Below are positions 51,024 to 59,466 of a stretch of DNA of 64,000 bases, piece by piece. How positions within the stretch are numbered: position 1 is the stretch's first letter; each line of letters opens with the position of its first letter. Under the pieces are notes generated by a model that was not told the origin of the DNA, did not search any database, and worked only from the letters and a program-made list of their open reading frames with translations. Source of the DNA: Conyzicola lurida (lineage in GTDB: Bacteria; Actinomycetota; Actinomycetes; Actinomycetales; Microbacteriaceae); contig NZ_JACHMJ010000001.1 in assembly GCF_014204935.1 (NCBI RefSeq), positions 1,240,001 through 1,304,000 on the forward strand, written 5' to 3'. Made by a program: the position numbers and the translations under genes.

Positions 51024-51416
51024 ATGACGCAGCTGGAACGCGACCGTGCAGAACAGTTCTTCGACGGGTACGGCGACGCGCTGACCCACAACAACCTCGA
51101 GGCGATCGCGCGCTGCTACGCGTACCCCTCGATCGTCATCACCGACACGGCGAGCCGGGCGATCACCAGCCCCGACGAAGTGATGGACGCCTTCCGTGAC
51201 GACGAGAAGGACGACGACGCCGTCCAGGTGGTCGCCACCGTCGGGTCGATCGAGAGCGTCAGCAGCAATGTCGCCTGGGTCACGGTGAGCTGGAGCTACC
51301 GGGACGACTACGACGAGGAACAGCGGTCGGACGCCTACCGCTACCTGCTGCGCAACCTCGACTCCGCCGTCGAGATCTGCACCGTCACTCCGGTGCCGGT
51401 GGAGGCAGCCCGCTGA
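51024..51416 (+). CDS. SnoaL/NTF2-like protein
   Basis: A 130-residue protein with an NTF2-like (SnoaL/DUF4440) alpha-beta cone. It opens QFFDGYGDALTHNNLEAIAR, followed by YPSIVITDTASR and the second-half strands VVATVGSIESVSSNVAWVTV, SWSYRDDYDEEQRSDAYRYL. Such proteins are isomerases, dehydratases or binding folds; no catalytic His-Asp pair is obvious. ATG 51024 is chosen because GGGGGAG lies 7 nt upstream. An in-frame start at 50994 is possible but has no ribosome-binding site. Confidence 0.78.
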   Translation: MTQLERDRAEQFFDGYGDALTHNNLEAIARCYAYPSIVITDTASRAITSPDEVMDAFRDDEKDDDAVQVVATVGSIESVSSNVAWVTVSWSYRDDYDEEQRSDAYRYLLRNLDSAVEICTVTPVPVEAAR

Positions 51417-51443
51417 CCACGTCCCGCGGCGCATAATGGCAGC

Positions 51444-52061
51444 ATGGCAGCCCAGCGCGGATTCGACCGACTCGTCAATCTGAGCGACGCCGTCGTGTCG
51501 ATCGCCGCGACCCTGCTGATCCTGCCCCTCGTCGACACCGCGTCCGAGCTGGGCTCCGGCGGCCTCGGCGAGCTGTTCGCCGACCACTGGGAGCAGCTTT
51601 TCGCCTTCGTGCTGAGCTTCGCCGTGATCTGCAGGTTCTGGCTCATCCACCACGCCGTGTTCACCCGGCTCGACGGCTACACCCGGCCGCTGCTCTGGGC
51701 GAACTTCCTCTGGATGGGCAGCATCGCCTTCCTGCCGTTCCCGACCGAGCTCGTCGCACCGTCGGGCATCGACGACCCGTTGACCTCCGGCCTGTACGTG
51801 GCGACCATGTGCGTCGCCTCGGCCGCCATCACCGTCATCCAATGGATCGCCATCAGGAACCCCGCGATCCAGGCCGAGGAGGGACGCGGCACGCTGACGA
51901 TCCACGCCGCCGCCACGAGCACGGTCGCGATGCTCGTGGTGCTGCTCATCGTGCTGGTGCTCCCCGGCGTCGGCCTCTGGGCCCTCCTGCTGCTGATCCC
52001 GGCCGGCATCCTCGGCGACCGGCTCACGCGACGCGCCGTGGCCGCCCGCGGCACCGCCTAA
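51444..52061 (+). CDS. TMEM175-like potassium channel family protein
   Basis: A 205-residue membrane protein of the DUF1211/TMEM175 family. The N-terminal motif RLVNLSDAVVSIAATLLILP (about 8-27) matches the family RxxxFSD filter helix; Asp is kept but Phe is replaced by Leu. Five further hydrophobic segments follow, including WLIHHAVFTRLDGYTRPLLW. Bacterial TMEM175 proteins form tetrameric K+ leak channels. It lies between the SnoaL-like and flotillin genes on the same strand, with short gaps. Confidence 0.82.
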   Translation: MAAQRGFDRLVNLSDAVVSIAATLLILPLVDTASELGSGGLGELFADHWEQLFAFVLSFAVICRFWLIHHAVFTRLDGYTRPLLWANFLWMGSIAFLPFPTELVAPSGIDDPLTSGLYVATMCVASAAITVIQWIAIRNPAIQAEEGRGTLTIHAAATSTVAMLVVLLIVLVLPGVGLWALLLLIPAGILGDRLTRRAVAARGTA

Positions 52062-52127
52062 CAACTGAGCGGAATTCCACACTCTCCGACATACTGGGAG
52101 GGCACCACGAACCCCAGGAGAGCTCAC

Positions 52128-53648
52128 ATGGAAACCCCCCTGCCCTCGGATGCCCTCGTCGGAGGCGTCGTCGTCGTCGTTCTCGTCGTCCTCATCCTCG
52201 CGGTCCTGTTCACGTTCCTCCGCGGCATCAAAGTCGCGAAGCCCGACGAGGCGATCATCGTCACCTCCCGGCAGAAGACGGTCAAAAAGCCCGGCGACGA
52301 GGACGAGAACGGCGGCCAGCGCGTCGTCTTCGGATCCCGCGTCTTCGTGATGCCGATCGTCGAGGCCCACTTCAAGCTGAGCCTGCGGTCGCGCCAGCTC
52401 AACGTGCAGGCCACCGCCCAGACGAAAGACGCGATCACGATCAAGGTGAACGCGGTCGCCGTCGTCAAGGTCGGGGGCTCCGAGTCGATGGTGCGCGCCG
52501 CCGCCCAGCGATTCCTGAACCAGCAGGACCAGATCGAGACCTCGACCGAAGAGGTGCTGAGCGGTTCCGTGCGTTCCATCGTCGGCCAGCTGACGGTAAC
52601 CGAGATCATCACCAACCGCTCGGCGCTGCAGGGCCAGGTGCTCGAGGCCGTGCGCGAATCCCTCGACGTTCAGGGCCTCCAGATCGACACGCTCCAGATC
52701 AAAGAGATCGACGACGACAACGGCTACATCCGCGACCTCGGCCGCGCCGAAGCCGCCCGCGTCAAGCAGGTCGCCGAGATCGCCGAGTCCGTTTCGCGCC
52801 AGGCCTCGGAAGAGGCGCGCATCTCCGCCGACCAGGCCGTCGCGGAGCAGCAGCGCAAGCTCGACCTGCGTAACGCGGAGATCCAGAAGGAGACCGACAA
52901 GGCCCGCGCCGAGGCGGCCGCCGCCCGCCCGCTCGCCGAGTCGATCGCGCAGCAGGGTGTCATCGCCCAGGACGAAATCAACGCGGCATCCCGGGTCGGC
53001 CTGCGCAAGCAGGAACTCGACGCCGAGATCCGCGCCGTCGCCGACGCCGAGGCGTACGCGGTGCTGAAGAACGCCGAGGCATCCGCCGCGGCCGCCGTCG
53101 CCGCCGCCGACTCCAACCGTGACGCCCGCAAGGCGAGCGCGGAAGCCGTCGAGGCCGAGGGTGTCGCCGAGAAGAACCGTCGTATCGCGGCCGCCGAGGC
53201 ACTGCGCGCGGAGGGCGAGGCCGAGGCCAACTCGATCCGCGTCAAGGGTTCCGCCGAGGCCGAGGCCACGCGGGCCAAGGCCGAGGCGCTCGAGGAGCGC
53301 GCCGACGACCTGCTGCGCCAGCAGGTCATCGGCCAGCTGCCCGACATCGTGCGTGCGGCGTCCGAGCCGCTCGCCGCGATCAACAACATGACGGTCATCT
53401 CGTCCGACGGCAGCGGAACCGAGCAGGTTGGGCAGAACGTCGCCACCCAGCTGGCGACCGCGACCCAGATCGTGCGCGACCTCACGGGCATCGATATCGC
53501 CGAGATCGTCACGGGCCGGGCGACCGGTGCGGCGGCCGGCGACGCGCTGGCCGCCGGCACCGCTCCCGCGGCGAAGGCTCCGAAAGCGCAGAAGCCGCGC
53601 ACGGCGCCCGTCGCGACGGCTCCCGCGGACACCACCCCGTCGATCTAG
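52128..53648 (+). CDS. flotillin/SPFH-domain membrane protein
   Basis: A 506-residue flotillin-family protein with an N-terminal membrane helix (about 8-30), an SPFH/PHB domain (about 40-230: KVAKPDEAIIVTSRQKTVKK, FVMPIVEAHFKLSLRSRQLN) and a long Ala/Glu-rich coiled coil (about 230-420: QVAEIAESVSRQASEEAR, AEAEATRAKAEALEERADDL). The C-terminus is Ala/Pro-rich and low complexity. Such proteins organise membrane microdomains and assemble as oligomers. AGGAG precedes the ATG, and a strong terminator follows. No NfeD gene is adjacent. Confidence 0.91.
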   Translation: METPLPSDALVGGVVVVVLVVLILAVLFTFLRGIKVAKPDEAIIVTSRQKTVKKPGDEDENGGQRVVFGSRVFVMPIVEAHFKLSLRSRQLNVQATAQTKDAITIKVNAVAVVKVGGSESMVRAAAQRFLNQQDQIETSTEEVLSGSVRSIVGQLTVTEIITNRSALQGQVLEAVRESLDVQGLQIDTLQIKEIDDDNGYIRDLGRAEAARVKQVAEIAESVSRQASEEARISADQAVAEQQRKLDLRNAEIQKETDKARAEAAAARPLAESIAQQGVIAQDEINAASRVGLRKQELDAEIRAVADAEAYAVLKNAEASAAAAVAAADSNRDARKASAEAVEAEGVAEKNRRIAAAEALRAEGEAEANSIRVKGSAEAEATRAKAEALEERADDLLRQQVIGQLPDIVRAASEPLAAINNMTVISSDGSGTEQVGQNVATQLATATQIVRDLTGIDIAEIVTGRATGAAAGDALAAGTAPAAKAPKAQKPRTAPVATAPADTTPSI

Positions 53649-53658
53649 CCGCACCGAA

Positions 53659-53696
53659 CGGAGCGCCCCTCCCACTCGCGGGAGGGGCGTTCCGTG
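53659..53696 (+). terminator. hairpin terminator after flotillin gene
   Basis: A 16-bp stem (ACGGAGCGCCCCTCCC / GGGAGGGGCGTTCCGT, one G-T pair) with a 6-nt loop lies 11 bp after the flotillin stop. Confidence 0.75.
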
Positions 53697-53789
53697 TCTC
53701 GCCACCGGTCGACGTGCCCGACGAAGCGTGAGACTGCGCGCACCACCCAGGCCGTGCCAAGCTGAACCCCACCCGACGAAGGAGCGACC

Positions 53790-54815
53790 GTGATCTGGCC
53801 CACCGCCGAACTGCACATCCACATCGAGGGGACCGTCGAGTCGCCCTTCCTCGTTGCCGCGGCCCGCCGCAACGGGATCGCCCTGCCGACCTACGACCCG
53901 GCCGAGCTGTCGGCGCGCTACGTCTTCGCCGACCTGCAGTCGTTCCTCGACGTGCACTACTCCAACCTCACCGTGCTGCGCACCGAGCGCGATTTCCACG
54001 ACCTCGCCCTCGGCTACCTCGAACGGTCCGCCGCGGGAGGCGTGCGCCGCGCCGAGTTCTTCTTCGACCCGCAGACCCACATCAACAACGGCGTCGATCT
54101 CGCCGTCGTCTTCGCCGGGCTGACCTCCGCCGTGCAGGAGGCCCGCGAGACGGTCGGCATTTCCGCCGACATCCTGTTGTCGTTCCTCCGAGATCTGGGC
54201 CCGGATGCCGCGGAGGAGACTTTCCGGGCGGCGCTGCCCTTCCGCGACCAGTTCATCGGCGTGGCACTCGACTCGACCGAGATCGGATACCCGCCGTCGC
54301 TGTTCGAGAAGGTCTACGCGATGGCGGCCGCCGAGGGACTGCACCGGGTCGCGCACGCCGGCGAGGAGGGCGGTCCCGAGTACGTCTGGGAGGCCCTCGA
54401 CCTGCTCGGCGTCGAACGCGTCGACCACGGCAACCGCGCGCTGGAGGATCCGGCACTGGTCGAGCGCCTGCGCGCGGAGCGGATCCCGCTCACCGTCTGC
54501 CCGCTGTCCAATGTCGCGCTGCGCACCGCACCGCCCGCGCTGAAAGACCACCCGCTGCGCCGCATGCTCGACGAGGGGCTGCTCGTCACGATCTCGAGCG
54601 ACGACCCCGCGTACTTCGGCGGCTACGTCGACGACAATTTCGCGGCGATCGAGCGGGAGATGGGCCTGACCTCCGTCGAACTGGCGACGCTCGCGGCGAA
54701 CTCGTTCGTGGCCTCGTTCATCTCCGACGAGCAGCGCGCCGGCTACCTCGCCGAGGTCGCCGAAACGCTCACGGTCGCCGAGTCGCTCGCGTCGACCCGG
54801 GCTCTGGGGGAGTAA
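53790..54815 (+). CDS. adenosine/adenine deaminase, adenine-deaminase-like subtype
   Basis: A 341-residue zinc-dependent purine aminohydrolase. The HxH metal site is ELHIHIEGT (about 7-15), followed by HAGEEGG (about 190, His and catalytic Glu), DHGNRALEDP (about 212) and SSDDPAYFGGYVDDNFA (about 269-285, the Zn Asp plus the neighbouring Asp). The AYFGGY continuation is characteristic of the adenine deaminase/Ade branch, in contrast to the NTDDP of true adenosine deaminases, so adenine may be the preferred substrate (inference). GTG 53790 is chosen with AAGGAG 6 nt upstream. Its 3' end overlaps the convergent MpaB-like gene by 47 bp. Confidence 0.87.
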   Translation: MIWPTAELHIHIEGTVESPFLVAAARRNGIALPTYDPAELSARYVFADLQSFLDVHYSNLTVLRTERDFHDLALGYLERSAAGGVRRAEFFFDPQTHINNGVDLAVVFAGLTSAVQEARETVGISADILLSFLRDLGPDAAEETFRAALPFRDQFIGVALDSTEIGYPPSLFEKVYAMAAAEGLHRVAHAGEEGGPEYVWEALDLLGVERVDHGNRALEDPALVERLRAERIPLTVCPLSNVALRTAPPALKDHPLRRMLDEGLLVTISSDDPAYFGGYVDDNFAAIEREMGLTSVELATLAANSFVASFISDEQRAGYLAEVAETLTVAESLASTRALGE

Positions 54816-55701
54816 CCGCCAGTCTCGCGAGCCGCTCCCTAGCGGCCGACTCGGAGGTGGACCGGGATCCGAGAACCCGTCCCACCAGTCCGAGGACGAT
54901 CCCGGTGGCCCACACCACGGGCAGCCGCGAACGACGCAGGCCCAGCAGGTCGCGATACTCGTCGGGGATCGACGCCACGGCGCCCGCGAACAACACCCGG
55001 TAGGCGGGCATCATGCCGCGCCGTAGAGGCGGATTGCGGATGAACCGCACCGCCTCGGCGACCCGTTCGTCGCTCTTCAGCGTCCCCGCATCGCCGAATG
55101 CCCGGAGCCGGCCGCGGAGCTCGGCCTCCGACCTCGGCGGGTCGTCGACGCCCACGAGCTCGCCGGCCGTCGCCCATTCGCGCACGTATGCGTCGGCACC
55201 GCCCGGGATGCCGCCTCCCCACAGCTCGTGGCAGGAGAGGAACGCGTCGGTGAAGACGACGTGCACCCACGACAGCAGTTCGGGATCGCCGGCCGCGTAC
55301 GGCCGCTCCACGCCGTCCGCGTCCCGATAGCGGCCGACGACGCGTTCGTGGAACCTGCCCACCCGCGCCGACTCGGCGCGCGCGACGGCGGTGTCGGCGA
55401 AGGTCACCGTGACGAGCCACTGGATGGTGCCCGACAGGCGTCCGAGCGGGTCGTCCCGGTAGCGCGACCAGTCGTGCACGCCGGCCATCGCGCCCGGGTG
55501 GAGCGTCTGCATCAGCAGGGCGCGGATGCCGGCGACGAGCGTCGGAATCCCGCCGTGCACCGCCCAGGCCGCCGATCCGGGGCCGAAGAACCCCGCGTCG
55601 TCGCCCTCCGCGATTCTCGCGACCCACGCCGGTTTCCCGTCGCTCTCGCCGGAAAAGGTGGTGAGCAGGTGCGACCGCCAGGTGTCGACGGTGCGGCTCA
55701 T
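54769..55701 (-). CDS. oxygenase MpaB family protein (DUF2236)
   Basis: A 310-residue protein of the MpaB/latex-clearing-protein (DUF2236) family of heme-dependent oxygenases. It has LLMQTLHPGAMAGVHDWSRY (about 64-83, His and Arg conserved), VTFADTAVARAESARVGRFH (about 97-116), LLSWVHVVFTDAFLSCHELW (about 144-163, second His) and a C-terminal hydrophobic helix (LPVVWATGIVLGLVGRVL). Known members cleave rubber or catalyse steps in fungal mycophenolate synthesis; bacterial homologues are mostly uncharacterised. The last residues overlap the deaminase gene on the opposite strand. Confidence 0.86.
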   Translation of the reverse strand: MSRTVDTWRSHLLTTFSGESDGKPAWVARIAEGDDAGFFGPGSAAWAVHGGIPTLVAGIRALLMQTLHPGAMAGVHDWSRYRDDPLGRLSGTIQWLVTVTFADTAVARAESARVGRFHERVVGRYRDADGVERPYAAGDPELLSWVHVVFTDAFLSCHELWGGGIPGGADAYVREWATAGELVGVDDPPRSEAELRGRLRAFGDAGTLKSDERVAEAVRFIRNPPLRRGMMPAYRVLFAGAVASIPDEYRDLLGLRRSRLPVVWATGIVLGLVGRVLGSRSTSESAARERLARLAVTPPEPGSTRATRRP

Positions 55702-55711
55702 CGGCGAGTGA

Positions 55712-55930
55712 TCACGCGTAGTCGGCGCCCGGGCGACCCGCCTCGCGGTACTCGTGCAGGCCCTCGTCTTCGCCGTCCTCGACGAGTTCCCAGACGACCT
55801 CCTCGCCCTCGAAGTCCCCGCTGCCGGCGCGCACGAAGCTCTTCTGCGGCAGCCCCTGGATCAGGTCGAGCTCGACCGTCTCCGTTCCGTCGTCGCCGAT
55901 GAGGTGTGCGGTGTAGGTCGAATCGCTCAT
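55712..55930 (-). CDS. small hypothetical protein
   Basis: A 72-residue very acidic protein (MSDSTYTAHLIGDDGTETVE ... VVWELVEDGEDEGLHEYREA) with beta-rich character and no recognised domain. Its stop lies 10 bp from the start of the MpaB-like gene on the same strand. Typical of short conserved Microbacteriaceae proteins; function unknown. Confidence 0.6.
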   Translation of the reverse strand: MSDSTYTAHLIGDDGTETVELDLIQGLPQKSFVRAGSGDFEGEEVVWELVEDGEDEGLHEYREAGRPGADYA

Positions 55931-55982
55931 GGCGCGACCCTACGTCGACGGGCCGGATGACGCCAGCCGTTGCCGAAGCGAC

Positions 55983-56384
55983 TCACACGTGCTCGCCGAG
56001 CAGGCGGTCGATCTCGCGCCGGTCCTTCTTCGTCGGTCGGCCGGCACCCCGGTCGCGCACCGCGGTCAGCACGCGCTCCTCCTTGGGCGGCGGCGGGGGA
56101 GTCAGATCCTCGAAGCACTCCGCCGCGACGGCCGCGCTCACCCGCTTCACGATCAGACGCCGCACGACGAGCGTGCGTTCGCCCTCGCCGGTGCGCACGC
56201 GCACCTCGTCGCCGATGCGCACCGACTGCGCGGCCTTCGCGCGCTCGTCGTTCACCGTCACGTGGCCGGCCTTGCTCGCCGCCGTCGCCGCGGACCGGGT
56301 CTTGAGCACGCGCACGGCCCAGATCCAGCTGTCGACCCGCACCGAGGTCGGCGGGACGAACGGCGGCTTCGGCTGGGTGCTCAC
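55983..56384 (-). CDS. S4-domain RNA-binding protein (HslR-like)
   Basis: A 133-residue protein with an N-terminal S4 RNA-binding domain (about 14-65: VRVDSWIWAVRVLKTRSAAT, then AGHVTVNDERAKAAQSVR) and a basic C-terminal half. This is the layout of the HslR/Hsp15 family, which in E. coli rescues stalled 50S subunits carrying peptidyl-tRNA. The GTG at 56384 overlaps the acyltransferase stop (GTGA), so the two are co-translated; a longer upstream frame is unlike the family. Confidence 0.85.
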   Translation of the reverse strand: MSTQPKPPFVPPTSVRVDSWIWAVRVLKTRSAATAASKAGHVTVNDERAKAAQSVRIGDEVRVRTGEGERTLVVRRLIVKRVSAAVAAECFEDLTPPPPPKEERVLTAVRDRGAGRPTKKDRREIDRLLGEHV

Positions 56385-57160
56385 CGGCGTCGTTCCGCCG
56401 CTTCGCGGGCCTTGCGCGCCTTGCGGGCGGCCTCCTCGACGGCAGCGACCTCGGGGGTGGGCGCCGAACCGCCGAGGCGGGCGGGCTGCCACCAGGCTCC
56501 GGTGCCGTCGACGGGGTAGTCGGCCTGCAGGGCGCCGACCAGGGTCTGCAGCGACCGCTGCAGGCCGAGGGTGACGTCGGCCGCGTCATCCTCGGGGCTC
56601 GGTGTAAAGGGTGTGCCGACGGCGAACCGTACGGGCACGCCGAATTTCTCCCGCAGGGACGAGCCGGCCGATTTGGTCTTCAGACGGTGTCCGCCCCAGA
56701 CGGCGACGGGGATGACGGGTACGCCGGCCTCCGCGGCCATGCGGACGGCACCCGACTTGAGCTCGCGCACCTCGAACGACGCGCTCACGCCGCCCTCGGG
56801 GAACACGCCGAGCACCTCGCCGTCGCGCAGCGCCTGCACGGCCGCGCGGTAGGCGTCGGCGCCGGCCGTCATGTCGACGGAGATGTGGTGCATCCCGCGC
56901 AGCACGAACCCGACGCCGGGCTTGTCGAACGCGCCCTTCTGGGCGAGGAAGCGGATGTGGCGGCGGTTGGCCTTCCACATCATCCACTCGACGAGGGCGA
57001 AGTCCAGGTAGCCGAAGTGGGTGATGGCGAGCACGGCGCCACCCTGGGCGGGGAAGTTCTCCGCGCCGGTGATCGCGGGCTTGACCCGGAGTGCGCCGAA
57101 CAGGGCCCGCCCCACGCCGATCGCCGTGCTGTAGATGGGTTCCGCGCCGCGCCTCGTCAT
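56381..57160 (-). CDS. 1-acyl-sn-glycerol-3-phosphate acyltransferase (PlsC-like)
   Basis: A 259-residue acyltransferase. The catalytic motif is THFGYLDFALVEW (H-x4-D, about 48-60), the substrate motif FPEGGVSASFEVRELKSGAV (about 120-139, EGG form) and the third motif VPVIPVAVWGG (about 147). It makes phosphatidate from lysophosphatidate, or in actinobacteria acylates other glycerol- or sugar-linked alcohols. The C-terminus is an Ala/Arg-rich charged tail. It is transcribed upstream of the S4-domain gene; divergent from the siderophore-interacting protein gene (82-bp gap). Confidence 0.88.
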   Translation of the reverse strand: MTRRGAEPIYSTAIGVGRALFGALRVKPAITGAENFPAQGGAVLAITHFGYLDFALVEWMMWKANRRHIRFLAQKGAFDKPGVGFVLRGMHHISVDMTAGADAYRAAVQALRDGEVLGVFPEGGVSASFEVRELKSGAVRMAAEAGVPVIPVAVWGGHRLKTKSAGSSLREKFGVPVRFAVGTPFTPSPEDDAADVTLGLQRSLQTLVGALQADYPVDGTGAWWQPARLGGSAPTPEVAAVEEAARKARKAREAAERRR

Positions 57161-57230
57161 GGGTTCAGAATACGGGGACTTCGGGCGGGCAGGCTGGGCA
57201 TCCGCCTGTCCGTGTTCCGCGCGGGGATGC

Positions 57231-57236
57231 GATACT
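57231..57236 (+). promoter_or_regulatory. candidate -10 element giving a leaderless siderophore-protein mRNA
   Basis: GATACT fits a -10 hexamer whose expected start point coincides with the ATG at 57243. No Shine-Dalgarno precedes that ATG, which fits a leaderless transcript. The -35 is poor. Confidence 0.4.
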
Positions 57237-57254
57237 TAGGTAATGCTTACTTCG
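57236..57254 (+). promoter_or_regulatory. DtxR/IdeR-type iron box overlapping the start codon
   Basis: TTAGGTAATGCTTACTTCG matches the iron-regulator operator TTAGGTTAGGCTAACCTAA in its palindromic core (TTAGGTAA..GCTTAC). It lies from just before to within the first codons of the siderophore-interacting gene. Binding of the iron-loaded repressor would block a start point there. Confidence 0.8.
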
Positions 57255-58220
57255 ACCGCCGACGAGACCGCGGCTTCCGACCCCGTCTCGCCCGCCGCGC
57301 GGCAGCCCCGCCCCGCCTACCGTCCGTTCCGGGCGTCGGTCGTGGCGGTGCGCGAGCTCAGCCCGCATTTCACCCGCGTCACGTTCACGGGGCCCGACTT
57401 CGCGACCTTCGGCACGGCCGGTCTCGACCAGCGCATCAACCTGATTTTCCCGCTGCCCGGTGTCGGCATCAGCGACTGCGGCTGGGATGACGCGGAGACG
57501 CTGGTCGACGGAGCCTGGTACGCGCGCTGGCGGGCCCTGCCGAACGAGCTGCGCAACCCGCTGCGCGTCTACACGGTGCGCGCCATCCGCCCGCAGAGTC
57601 TCGAACTCGACGTCGACTTCGTGGTGCACGGCGACGGACCGGCGGCGCGCTGGCTCGCCGTGGCGGCGCCCGGCGACGAGATCGTCGTCATCGGGCCGGA
57701 CGCGGTCAGCCCGCCGTCGACGGCCGGGATCGACTTCCACCCCGGCGACGCGCACTCGCTCCTGCTCGTCGGCGACGCGACGGCGGCGCCCGCGATCGCC
57801 GCGATCCTCGAGTCTCTGCCCGCCGACCGGGTCGCCCACGCGATCATCGAGGTGCCGGAGGCCGAGGACGCGCTCGACCTCGTCCACTCCGCGGCGGCGA
57901 CGGTGCGCTGGATCCCGCGCGACGGCGGAGCGCCCGGCTCGCGGCTGCTGCCCGCGGTACGCGCGTGGGTGGCGGACCGTCACGACATCGTGGATACGAC
58001 GCTCGCGTCATCCGCCCAGTTCGTGGCCGAGCCCACGGGGCCGGACGATCTGGTCTGGGACGTCCCGGAAGCGCCGACGGGGGCCGGGCTCTACGCCTGG
58101 ATCGCGGGGGAAGCCGAGGCCATCACCGGCATCCGCCGTTACCTCGTGCGCGAGGTCGGCATCGACCGCGGCCAGATCGCCTTCATGGGCTACTGGCGCA
58201 ACGGCCGCACGACCGTCTGA
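57243..58220 (+). CDS. siderophore-interacting protein (FAD-binding ferric reductase)
   Basis: A 325-residue SIP-family flavoprotein related to ViuB/SCO2114. It has an FAD-binding barrel (YRPFRASVVAVRELSPHFTR ... NPLRVYTVRAIRP, about 25-125), a reductase C-terminal half with LLLVGDATAAPAIAAIL (about 175-191), and the late family motif IAGEAEAITGIRRYLVREVG followed by GQIAFMGYWRNGR. It reduces ferric-siderophore complexes to release iron in the cytosol, with NAD(P)H or ferredoxin as donor. An iron box across the start codon indicates repression under iron sufficiency. It is monocistronic; the transporter is not in the window. Confidence 0.91.
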   Translation: MLTSTADETAASDPVSPAARQPRPAYRPFRASVVAVRELSPHFTRVTFTGPDFATFGTAGLDQRINLIFPLPGVGISDCGWDDAETLVDGAWYARWRALPNELRNPLRVYTVRAIRPQSLELDVDFVVHGDGPAARWLAVAAPGDEIVVIGPDAVSPPSTAGIDFHPGDAHSLLLVGDATAAPAIAAILESLPADRVAHAIIEVPEAEDALDLVHSAAATVRWIPRDGGAPGSRLLPAVRAWVADRHDIVDTTLASSAQFVAEPTGPDDLVWDVPEAPTGAGLYAWIAGEAEAITGIRRYLVREVGIDRGQIAFMGYWRNGRTTV

Positions 58221-58237
58221 GGCCGAGATCGTCGGAT

Positions 58238-58684
58238 CTAGCCGGCGACGGCGAGATCCGACTTCCACCGCACCAGGGAGCGCACGGTGTCGTCGGGATC
58301 CTCGGCGAGACGTTCCATCACGTCGGCGGGCACGAAGAAGTTGACCGCGAGCCAGCCGCGTACCGTCTCCGACTCGTCGTCGGCGAGGGAGCGCAGGATG
58401 TCGCAGGGGACGGCCTCATTGCGGGCGAGACACGCGCGCACGCTCACCTCGGGATCGTGGGCCAGAGTCTCGAACAGGTCCTCCGGCGCATGGTAGCTGC
58501 TGGCGACGCTCTCCCGGATCTTCGGGTTGGTATGGGTCGCGAGCAACCGCAGCCGCGCGATCTTCGACTCGGTCACCGCGGGGGCGTGGTGGAGTGCCGC
58601 TGCCTCTTCGGGGGTGAGCATCACTGGTGCGTGGTCGCGCATCGCCTGTCGCTGGGCCGGGGTGTTGAAGCGGATGCAAGACAT
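58238..58684 (-). CDS. LRV/HEAT-like repeat protein
   Basis: A 148-residue soluble protein with short degenerate alpha-helical repeats of about 23 residues, seen in HTNPKIRESVASSYHAPEDL, DPEVSVRACLARNEAVPCDI, DESETVRGWLAVNFFVPADV and DPDDTVRSLVRWKSDLA. The R..VA.N...P...L pattern resembles leucine-rich variant (LRV) repeats. Such repeats usually bind proteins. Three cysteines, including one near the N-terminus (MSCIRF), do not form an iron-sulfur motif. Function unknown; convergent with the siderophore-interacting gene. Confidence 0.72.
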   Translation of the reverse strand: MSCIRFNTPAQRQAMRDHAPVMLTPEEAAALHHAPAVTESKIARLRLLATHTNPKIRESVASSYHAPEDLFETLAHDPEVSVRACLARNEAVPCDILRSLADDESETVRGWLAVNFFVPADVMERLAEDPDDTVRSLVRWKSDLAVAG

Positions 58685-58788
58685 GCTCCTACGCTACCGG
58701 CCGCCCGCCGAGGCATCGCGGAAACGCTGGCGGCGTTTCGGCCACGTCGACCGCGGCCGGGGCGGTGCCACTCGCTAGAATCTGGCTC

Positions 58789-59364
58789 GTGAGCACCGAC
58801 GGGCCGGCCATCAGCAACCGGGTCATCACCGTGCCCAACCTGCTCAGCTTCCTTCGCCTCGCGCTCGTGCCCGTGTTCCTCGTGCTGATCCTGCGCGGCG
58901 AGGACGCGCTCGCGTTGCTCGTGCTGGTGATCTCGAGCGTCACCGACTTCCTCGACGGGCTCATCGCCCGGCGGTTCCACCAGATCACCCGGCTCGGCCA
59001 GCTGCTCGACCCGCTCGCCGACCGGCTGTTCATCTTCGCCGCGCTCATCGGGCTCGCCGTTCGCGGGGTGCTGCCGTGGTGGTTCCTCGCCGTCATCCTG
59101 GGCCGCGAGGTGCTGCTGCTCGTCATCGGCGTCGGGCTCGCGAACGTCGGGTACGGGCCGCTGCCCGTGCACCACCTCGGCAAGGTCGCCACGTTCTGCC
59201 TCTACTACGCCCTGCCGATCATCATGGTGGCGCAGGCCTTCCCGGCCACCGCGCCGGTGGCGGACCCGGTCGGCTGGGCGTTCGCGCTCTGGGGAGCGTT
59301 TCTGTACTGGTGGGCCGGTGTGCTCTACCTGCGTGAGGCCGTCCGCGTCGCGAAGCTCGGCTAG
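58789..59364 (+). CDS. CDP-alcohol phosphatidyltransferase family protein
   Basis: A 191-residue membrane protein with four to five helices and the complete CDP-OH-P motif DFLDGLIARRFHQITRLGQL, followed by LDPLAD (D-x2-DG-x2-AR-x8-G-x3-D-x3-D, about 55-80). Members make phosphatidylglycerol phosphate, cardiolipin or phosphatidylinositol phosphate. The length and N-terminal TVPNLLSFLRLALVPVFLV fit PgsA or a cardiolipin synthase-like subtype, but which is not decidable. GTG at 58789 matches the family N-terminus. In many Micrococcales it precedes the garA-ftsR block, as here. Confidence 0.88.
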   Translation: MSTDGPAISNRVITVPNLLSFLRLALVPVFLVLILRGEDALALLVLVISSVTDFLDGLIARRFHQITRLGQLLDPLADRLFIFAALIGLAVRGVLPWWFLAVILGREVLLLVIGVGLANVGYGPLPVHHLGKVATFCLYYALPIIMVAQAFPATAPVADPVGWAFALWGAFLYWWAGVLYLREAVRVAKLG

Positions 59365-59466
59365 GAATGCAATTCTTTCGTCTCGCCGCCCCCGCGATTC
59401 GGATACGCTGGACAACCAGCGGTTAGTGAGACCTAGCCCGGCTGTGTAGCTAGCAGGAGGTTCGCG

